Assembly (NCBI GenBank): GCA_902826155.1
Contig: CADEDU010000052.1
Span: forward strand, 1 to 51,761
Direction: 5' to 3'
Length of the DNA stretch: 51,761 bases
Source: an uncultured beta proteobacterium
Lineage (GTDB): Bacteria > Pseudomonadota > Gammaproteobacteria > Burkholderiales > SG8-39
The notes beneath the pieces were generated by a model. The model worked only from the letters and a program-made list of their open reading frames with translations, had not been told where the DNA came from and made no database searches. Position 1 is the stretch's first letter. Each line of letters begins with the position of its first letter. The translations under genes and the position numbers were made by a program. Of this stretch, positions 46,431-51,761 are shown piece by piece.

Positions 46431-46763
46431 ATGGCAACGAAGAAGAAGGCACCTGCAAAGAAAGCTGCACCGAAGCGTGCGGCGAAGGCTCCGGCCAAGA
46501 AAGCTGCAAAGCGCAAACCGAGTGCAGCGTTCATGAAGGCGCTCACACCGAGCGCCGCGTTGGCCGGTGTGGTGGGTAGCGCACCGATACCGCGCACCGA
46601 GGTCACCAAGAAGCTTTGGGCCTACATCCGCAAACACGGCCTGCAGGATGCCAAGAATCGTCGCAACATCAATGCCGACGATAAGTTGAAGGAAGTGTTC
46701 GGTGGCAAGAAGCAAGTCTCGATGTTCGAGATGACCAAGCTGGTCGCCAAGCATCTGAAGTAG
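46431..46763 (+). CDS. SWIB/MDM2 domain protein with histone H1-like N-terminal tail
   Basis: The 110-residue protein has a lysine/alanine/proline-rich N-terminus (ATKKKAPAKKAAPKRAAKAP, residues 2-30) like bacterial H1-type nucleoid proteins, then a SWIB domain (SAALAGVVGSAPIPRTEVTK ... LWAYIRKHGLQD ... LKEVFGGKKQVSMFEMTKLV). SWIB domains are known from chromatin remodellers and from chlamydial topoisomerase fusions. The tail suggests DNA binding. The gene is free-standing with its own terminator. Function in bacteria is unproven, and a nucleoid or topology role is inference. Confidence 0.93.
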   Translation: MATKKKAPAKKAAPKRAAKAPAKKAAKRKPSAAFMKALTPSAALAGVVGSAPIPRTEVTKKLWAYIRKHGLQDAKNRRNINADDKLKEVFGGKKQVSMFEMTKLVAKHLK

Positions 46764-46789
46764 ACGCCGCGCAAGCGGTACTGCTTCAT

Positions 46790-46820
46790 ACGGCCGGGAG
46801 CGCAATGCCCCGGCCGTTTT
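46790..46820 (+). terminator. Terminator of the SWIB gene
   Basis: ACGGCCGGG (46790-46798) pairs with CCCGGCCGT (46809-46817) around ten bases, followed by TTTT. It has no T-tract on the minus strand, so it does not serve the convergent cupin gene. The 46821-46964 stretch after it holds nothing I recognise. Confidence 0.85.
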
Positions 46821-46964
46821 CATTTCCGCGGCGGACGAGCAGGGCAGCCTCGCTTGGTGCGTTCGCGTGAGATGCGTTGCATCCAATTTCGCATGAACCG
46901 GGTAGTGAAGAGCATGAACGCTCTCTACCACCCGTGCAGCGAACGCCCCGCCCTGCGCCAGCCC

Positions 46965-47621
46965 TCAGGCGCCGAAGCGGACGCCGCTATCGAGATTGGC
47001 GCGCAGGTAGAGCAGACAGCCGTTGTCGGTGGTCACGAGCTGATGGCCGCTGCCGGGCAGGGCGAGGTGGAACGTTCCGGCACGGCCCTCGACGTCGTTC
47101 AGCCGCACCGTGCCTTCCAGCACTACACACAGTTCGTCACCGTCGTGCGAGTGCATCGGAATCGACGCGCCCGGTGCCAGCCGCAGCAGGAATGACTGCG
47201 CTTCACCGTGATCGTGCAGGAACTTCATCGTCACACCCGGATGCAGCGGCTGCCATGCCCCTTCGTCTTTGGCGATGGTGACGAAGCCGCCGATCTCGGA
47301 CAGCCGCGCGGACGACCGCGCGTGCGCGCCGTCGGCATCGGAAGGGCGAATGTCGGCGCGTGACAGGATCCGATCGCGCAGCATGGCGCGACGCTTCGGC
47401 TCGAGGTCGATCGGCGCGAGCGCCTGCGCCAGGGCATCGATCACCAGCGGATCGTCGAGCGCGTGGGTCTGATTCGTCATGAGTAAGCCAGTGGTGGATG
47501 ATTCGGTCGAGGACAATCGTGTGGAGGCGTGCTTAGCCGCGCGAGTCGATGCGCGAGCAGACGCGCGGGATGAGTTCGTCGCCGGCGTCGTGGCGCGGCG
47601 GGTCGTGCGTGGGCGGGCCAT
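46965..47621 (-). CDS. Cupin protein of ChrR type, partner of the ECF sigma factor
   Basis: The cupin half has the metal ligands H, H, E and H in IPMHSHDGDELCVVLEG and GSGHQL (H110, H112, E116, H146 counted from the inner ATG at 47480). This resembles the C-terminal domain of ChrR anti-sigma factors. The N-terminal zinc-binding HxxxCxxC domain of classical ChrR is absent. I use ATG 47621: it follows the sigma stop by one base and has GAGGAG seven bases upstream. It adds 47 residues of Arg/Thr/Ser-rich sequence. The inner ATG 47480 (171 residues) lacks a ribosome site but starts nearer the conserved part. It may regulate the sigma factor in response to a metal, oxidant or small ligand. Confidence 0.8.
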   Translation of the reverse strand: MARPRTTRRATTPATNSSRASARASTRAAKHASTRLSSTESSTTGLLMTNQTHALDDPLVIDALAQALAPIDLEPKRRAMLRDRILSRADIRPSDADGAHARSSARLSEIGGFVTIAKDEGAWQPLHPGVTMKFLHDHGEAQSFLLRLAPGASIPMHSHDGDELCVVLEGTVRLNDVEGRAGTFHLALPGSGHQLVTTDNGCLLYLRANLDSGVRFGA

Positions 47622-47622
47622 G

Positions 47623-48324
47623 TCAGCGCTCCTCGCCGATATGTGCGCGCAACGCTTCGACGGCGCGCCGGATGTGGCTCTTGACGGTACCCAGGGGTAG
47701 CCGGGTCTGATCCGCGATCTCCTGGTGCGACAGTCCGCGGAAGAACGCCAGACCGAGCAACTGCCGTTGCACCGGCGGCAGGCTCGCCAACGCTTGATGA
47801 AGTGCGTGGCTCGATTGCACCGCTTCGAGAAGGTCATGCGGTGAGCCGCCCGGACTCGGTGCTTCATCGGCGAGCGTCTCCGGCGCATCGTGCAGGACTT
47901 CCGCGGTCTCGCGCGCACGCAGCCAGTCGAGCGCGCGGCTGCGGCAGATCATCAACAGCCAGGTGAGCACCTTGCTGCGCAGCGGATCGTACTTGCCCGC
48001 GTCGCGCCAGACCTGCAGGTACACGTCCGATGCGATTTCTTCGGCGGCGCCGGCGTTGTTGACCACACGTTGCGCAAAGCCGTATACCCGGCCGACGGTC
48101 TCGTCATAGAGCGTTGCCAGCGCTTGCTGTTCGCCCTGCGCCATGCGGGACACAAGTTGCTGCAGGCGTAGCTGCTCGTCGGTGGGCGGGCTGACTTCGC
48201 GCCTGACGACGACTTTCGGCTGCGGTTTTGCTGAGCTGGACATGCCGCCGATTCTAGGCGAGCCCTCTGCTCCGCCCGGCATCAATGGCGTGCCGAACGC
48301 GTTGATTGGGGATGCTTGGCCCAT
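47623..48324 (-). CDS. ECF (group IV) RNA polymerase sigma factor
   Basis: The 233-residue protein has sigma region 2 (LYDETVGRVYGFAQRVVNNA ... AEEIASDVYLQVWRDAGKYD) and region 4 with a helix-turn-helix (LSHQEIADQTRLPLGTVKSH, IRRAVEAL). It lacks regions 1.1 and 3, as extracytoplasmic-function sigmas do. The first 50 residues are an unusual Pro/Gly-rich extension. An inner ATG at 48243 gives 206 residues, but the outer ATG has AAGGGA upstream. The cupin gene follows with one intervening base, suggesting a regulator pair. The stimulus is not deducible. Confidence 0.93.
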   Translation of the reverse strand: MGQASPINAFGTPLMPGGAEGSPRIGGMSSSAKPQPKVVVRREVSPPTDEQLRLQQLVSRMAQGEQQALATLYDETVGRVYGFAQRVVNNAGAAEEIASDVYLQVWRDAGKYDPLRSKVLTWLLMICRSRALDWLRARETAEVLHDAPETLADEAPSPGGSPHDLLEAVQSSHALHQALASLPPVQRQLLGLAFFRGLSHQEIADQTRLPLGTVKSHIRRAVEALRAHIGEER

Positions 48325-48426
48325 GGTCCTGGATTTCCCTTCCCGGGTCGCGTGACTGGACGGACCTGCGCCAAGCCTCCCTTGCCGCGGTCCCTGGCTC
48401 GTTTACGCGGAAAACCGGCGATTGGA

Positions 48427-49587
48427 TCAAGGCGGCGGCAACGAATGCCGCTTGCGGCTCCGGCCCGCGGCCACGCTCCCTGACAGCAGGCACCCCGCCA
48501 GCGCCCAGAAGACCGGGCCGATCCCCACGGCGGTGCCCAGCGCGCCGAAGATCAGCGGAAAGATCGTCTGGCTCAGATTGATCAGCGTGGTGCGGATTCC
48601 CACTGCTTCGCCCTGACGTCCCGGCGGAGAGGCGCCGTACAGCAGCGCCATGACCATCGGCTGTGCGCAGCCCAATCCGATGCCCAGCACGAAGGCGAGC
48701 ACGAACAGCAGCACGATGCTGTTCACGAACGGAAACAGCACGAACGTCGCCCCGGAGGTCCCCAGCGAGAACGCCAGCGTGGCCCATGCCGACAGTCGAT
48801 GCACGTAGAGCGGCATGAGCAGGCGAATCGCGAACGTCGCTGCCGCGAAGCAGCCGAGCAGCGCGCCGATGGTCGAGGCGGACAGCCCGATCGAGTGGCC
48901 ATAGATCGGCATCACGAAGGTGAACAGATCCCACGCCATCGACAACAGTCCGCTGGCGATGAAGACCCGGCGCAACGTGCGATCGCGCAAGAGATCGAGC
49001 GTATGCGAGCGACGTGTCGGATCGTGCGCTCGCACCGGGCCGGGCAGCGCCGGTCGTCCCGAGGCGAACAGCGCCAGGGGCAGCACCGGCAGGACTGCCA
49101 GTGCGCAGAACGTGAGTCGATAGCCGATCGTGTCGATGCCGAAGCCGGCGATCATCGGCCCGACGAATCCCGAAGTGGAAAAACCGAGCGAGAGCCAGCT
49201 GAAGCGCATGGCGCGTTGTTCCGGCGCGCCCATGGCGCCCACGGCGATGTTGACCGACAGATGCACCAGCATCGAACCCGCCCCCACCAGCACGCAGCTC
49301 AGATAGAGCGGTAGGCCGATAGCGGGCTGCACTGCAGGGATGGCGCTGCCTGCAACCATGAGCGCGCTGCCGATGATGAGCGGCACGCGCACGCCGATGC
49401 GGTCGATCCAACGGCCCAGACGCACCGAGGCGAGCATCGGCAGCAGTGAATAGAGCGCCATCAGGATGCCGACCGTGAAGGCCTCGGCGCCGCCGCTCTG
49501 CGCGTACAGCGACACCACCACGCGGCTGCCACCGAACGCCGAGTGCGTGAGCACCAGCAGGATGATCAGCGCATAGAGGTCACGCAC
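48427..49587 (-). CDS. MFS transporter (GTG start)
   Basis: The 386-residue permease has twelve predicted helices. The loop 2-3 motif reads LASVRLGRWIDRIGVRVPL (close to the GxxxDRxGRR pattern of the major facilitator superfamily). The second half holds FSLGTSGATFVLFPFV and GIGLGCAQPMVMALLYGASP, with PPGRQGEAVGIR near 305. The substrate is unknown; small drug or sugar efflux are both possible. The GTG at 49587 gives a short N-terminus straight into helix 1 and has no good ribosome site. It lies 114 bases behind the aldo/keto reductase gene and could be cotranscribed. Confidence 0.9.
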   Translation of the reverse strand: MRDLYALIILLVLTHSAFGGSRVVVSLYAQSGGAEAFTVGILMALYSLLPMLASVRLGRWIDRIGVRVPLIIGSALMVAGSAIPAVQPAIGLPLYLSCVLVGAGSMLVHLSVNIAVGAMGAPEQRAMRFSWLSLGFSTSGFVGPMIAGFGIDTIGYRLTFCALAVLPVLPLALFASGRPALPGPVRAHDPTRRSHTLDLLRDRTLRRVFIASGLLSMAWDLFTFVMPIYGHSIGLSASTIGALLGCFAAATFAIRLLMPLYVHRLSAWATLAFSLGTSGATFVLFPFVNSIVLLFVLAFVLGIGLGCAQPMVMALLYGASPPGRQGEAVGIRTTLINLSQTIFPLIFGALGTAVGIGPVFWALAGCLLSGSVAAGRSRKRHSLPPP

Positions 49588-49701
49588 AGCGATTGGACGC
49601 GCGCATCGACTTCGAGGAAAGGACCGCCCGAGCCGACAGGCAGCGGGTGCTTGCGATCCTGGGTGATGGGAGCGTAGCCGCGCGGGCGCGATCGACGATG
49701 G

Positions 49702-50661
49702 TCATGCGTGCTCGAACGCGCGCCGGATGCGCTGTCGCATCGCTTCATCGGGCATCGCACCGCGCGCCGCAACCAGGTTGTCGCGTACGTGGGCAGCATT
49801 GCGCGTTCCCGGGATCGCGCAGGTGACCGCCTGATGGCTCACGATCCACTTGAGGAACAGCTGCGCCCAGCTGGTGCATTCCAGCGCGGCGGCGAAGTCG
49901 GGCAAGGGCTTGCCTTTCACGCGCCCGAACATCGCGCCCTCGGCAAACGGCCGATTGACGATCACCGCAGTGCCGGTGTCGGCCGCCACCTGGAGCAGGC
50001 GCGATTCGGCCTGCGGCTCGGCGATCGAATAGTTGATCTGCAGGAAATCGATGTCGCCTTTGGCGATCACACGCGCCAGCGTGTCGTGTGCGCCGGCGTT
50101 GTAGTGCGTTACGCCGAGGTAGCGGATGCGACCTTCGCGCTTCCAGTCGCGCAGGGTGGCCAGATGCGAGTCGACATCGACGAGGTTGTGCACCTGCATC
50201 AGATCGAGCGGCCCTTTGCGCGACGATTGCATTCGGGCCATTGAAGTCTCCATCTGCCGGATGCCCGCGTCGCGGCCTGAGGTCCACACCTTGGTGGCGA
50301 TGAACAATCGCCGATGAAGCCCCAGTTCGGATGCCAGTTCGCCCACGACGGCTTCGGCCGAACCGTACATCGGTGAGCTGTCGATCAACTCGCCACCGCC
50401 ATCGACGAAGGCACGCAATGCGTCGCGCGCACGCACGAGTTCTGCCGGGTTGCCGGCGATATCGAAGGCCTGCCAGGTGCCGAGTCCGACCACCGGCAGC
50501 GACTCGCCGGGCGTGGCACCGGCGCGGGGGATGGATCGGCGGAGCAGGGCCGGTTGCGAGCGAGTGGTCATGGCGTATCCGAAGAGTGCGAGCCCGGCGC
50601 CCGCGATGAACGCGCGCCGCCGGCGGGAAGAGGGGGAATCGAAGGGGGCGCCGGGCAGCAC
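49702..50661 (-). CDS. Aldo/keto reductase with a twin-arginine signal
   Basis: The 319-residue enzyme starts with a Tat-type signal (SSRRRRAFIAGAGLALFGYA, 11-30). The AKR tetrad is visible: D in GGGELIDSSPMYG, Y four residues on, K in LFIATKVW and H in LDLMQVHN. The NADPH-binding end includes VTCAIPGTRN. Aldo/keto reductases reduce aldehydes or ketones in an (alpha/beta)8 barrel. The signal means folding with cofactor before export, so it should act in the periplasm. The substrate is unknown. Confidence 0.92.
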   Translation of the reverse strand: MLPGAPFDSPSSRRRRAFIAGAGLALFGYAMTTRSQPALLRRSIPRAGATPGESLPVVGLGTWQAFDIAGNPAELVRARDALRAFVDGGGELIDSSPMYGSAEAVVGELASELGLHRRLFIATKVWTSGRDAGIRQMETSMARMQSSRKGPLDLMQVHNLVDVDSHLATLRDWKREGRIRYLGVTHYNAGAHDTLARVIAKGDIDFLQINYSIAEPQAESRLLQVAADTGTAVIVNRPFAEGAMFGRVKGKPLPDFAAALECTSWAQLFLKWIVSHQAVTCAIPGTRNAAHVRDNLVAARGAMPDEAMRQRIRRAFEHA

Positions 50662-50940
50662 AGCCGCGTCACCAACCCCACGAACACGGCGTCATGGCGC
50701 GCGACACAATCCGTCCAGTTTCTTTTGACATTGTTTTTCCGCTGGGGGTGTTCTATTCAGGCGACGCTATGCGTTACCGTCTCTGACACATCGTCTTTAC
50801 AGTTCTGTCTTGGACGTTGCGCAAGGTTTCAGAGCTTGCGGCAGCATCAGTGCCGCAGTCTCTCGATCTGGCCCCGCGCGCAGCAAAGTGGTCGTTCCGG
50901 CCGCTCTCCAAAAAAATCAATAAGACACGAGCCATCGGCA
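50662..50940 (+). promoter_or_regulatory. 279-base divergent gap with a TTGACA box and a small hairpin
   Basis: TTGACA occurs at 50725-50730, with only weak -10 candidates downstream (TGTTCT near 50749). The sequence around 50720-50830 is visibly richer in A and T than its surroundings. A 7-bp hairpin TGCGGCA/TGCCGCA spans 50837-50857. The gap separates the aldo/keto reductase gene from the plus-strand pyruvyl-transferase-like gene, whose start has no good Shine-Dalgarno. Confidence 0.35.
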
Positions 50941-51761
50941 ATGCAACGACTACGTCTTGGGGTGCTAGGTGAATTCGGGATGGGCAACTTGGGTCGCGAA
51001 GCGGCCCTCGTCGCGTTCGTACAGTGGGTCAGACGCCATGCCGCGCACGTCGAACCCGTCGCGCTGTTCGCTCGTCACGGTTACATCGGCCCCGAACCCG
51101 GTATCACTATCGATCCCGGAGCGACCGCCCTCAACGATCGACTCGCGCGACCCGGCTCTGCTCGGACGGCTCAGGCCAATGCGACTTTAGCAGGCGATCG
51201 GCGCGCATCGGGCGAGCGGGCATCGCGCGACGTCTCGTCAGGGGCTGGCTCGGCACGATTCGCAGTCGCGCTCGCGCGCGTCTGGCCGCGGCAGTTGCGT
51301 TGCGCGCAGCAGCTCGCCGGAATCGTCGCGTTGGGGAGTGGTTCCGCCGAACATGCCATCGACTTCGCGCATGCGCTGCGCCTGTGGAGTTGGGCGCAGG
51401 CCTGCCGCTTCGCAGCCAAGCCGTTCGTGATGTTGAGTTTCTCCGCGCCGCGCGCGGTCGGCTGGTTCGCGCGGCTGCTGCTGCGATCGACCTTGCGACG
51501 CGCCGCCTACGTGAGCGTGGCCGACACCGCGTCCGAACGCTGGATCAGCGCGACACGACGCGGACGTCCGACCGGCCATGCGCCCAATCCGCTGTTCGAC
51601 CTCACCTTCGATCCACGCTGGGAAAGCAAGGTGGATCCCTGGCAGGGACGCACTCAGCCGATGAAAGCGGGCGCGGTGGTGCTCACCTATGGTGTGAGTC
51701 CGGCACGTATGGGGTCGCAGGACAAGGCGAGCTACGAGCGCTACATCGGCGCGCTCGCACG
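50941..51761 (+). CDS. Probable polysaccharide pyruvyl transferase family protein, 3' end cut off
   Basis: The frame is open from ATG 50941 to the window end (273 codons, no stop). It begins MQRLRLGVLGEFGMGNLGRE, like the glycine-rich N-terminal nucleotide-sugar-fold opening of the family, and contains the region RRAAYVSVADTASERWISAT that corresponds to the SxRDxxS-type segment. CsaB/WcaK-like enzymes transfer pyruvate from phosphoenolpyruvate to sugars in capsule or exopolysaccharide. The middle (about 60-105) is Arg/Ala-rich and less conserved-looking. The catalytic C-terminus is missing, so confidence is moderate. It may open an exopolysaccharide gene cluster beyond the window. Confidence 0.6.
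   Translation, partial: MQRLRLGVLGEFGMGNLGREAALVAFVQWVRRHAAHVEPVALFARHGYIGPEPGITIDPGATALNDRLARPGSARTAQANATLAGDRRASGERASRDVSSGAGSARFAVALARVWPRQLRCAQQLAGIVALGSGSAEHAIDFAHALRLWSWAQACRFAAKPFVMLSFSAPRAVGWFARLLLRSTLRRAAYVSVADTASERWISATRRGRPTGHAPNPLFDLTFDPRWESKVDPWQGRTQPMKAGAVVLTYGVSPARMGSQDKASYERYIGALA

Noticed and set aside
47479..47700. Plus-strand 73-codon frame between the cupin and sigma genes
   Set aside because: It is antisense to the better-supported cupin N-terminus and to the sigma gene end.

Overview
The window is GC-rich bacterial DNA, most likely from a betaproteobacterium. The evidence is the unbroken rplKAJL-rpoBC, str, S10, spc and alpha series on one strand, the EF-Tu and SecY N-termini ([34 protein letters not shown]), and an L10 leader core of the proteobacterial type. 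The S4 protein is the four-cysteine zinc form, which from memory fits Rhodocyclales/Nitrosomonadales-like lineages better than Burkholderia. The species cannot be named from sequence alone.

Bases 1-31980 hold the ribosome and RNA polymerase superoperon on the plus strand: rplK (5' end cut off), rplA, L10 leader, rplJ, rplL, an attenuator-like hairpin, rpoB, rpoC and a terminator. One minus-strand DUF4337 membrane gene follows. Then come a strong promoter with rpsL, rpsG, fusA, tuf; rpsJ through rpsQ; an internal promoter with rplN through secY, infA, rpmJ; and rpsM, rpsK, rpsD, rpoA, rplQ, closed by a bidirectional terminator. Two genes too short for a usual length cut-off are present (rpmD, rpmJ). 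Several junctions carry RNA hairpins that could be autoregulatory sites (rpsJ-rplC, rplX-rplE, rpsD-rpoA), and the rplE-rpsN gap is filled by an overlapping 35-codon reading frame.

Bases 31979-39067 hold a minus-strand operon of six membrane or AAA+ genes whose ends overlap: RDD, SpoIIM/DUF95, DUF4129, DUF4350, MoxR ATPase and DUF58/vWA-like. The order and coupling point to one envelope-associated machine of poorly known function. It is the best candidate here for a little-described system.

Bases 39068-51761 are a mosaic of short transcription units: a secreted TonB-C-like protein, a 47-residue secreted peptide with a perfect Shine-Dalgarno, a secreted ankyrin protein, a MaoC hydratase coupled to a 3-hydroxyisobutyrate-dehydrogenase-like enzyme, an AEC permease, a DUF1439 lipoprotein, an NTP/NDP-exchange-type transporter, pdxH, a SWIB-domain protein with a histone-H1-like tail, an ECF sigma factor with a cupin partner, an MFS permease, a Tat-exported aldo/keto reductase and, running off the end, a probable polysaccharide pyruvyl transferase. 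I saw no tRNA, rRNA, CRISPR array, insertion sequence or phage gene.
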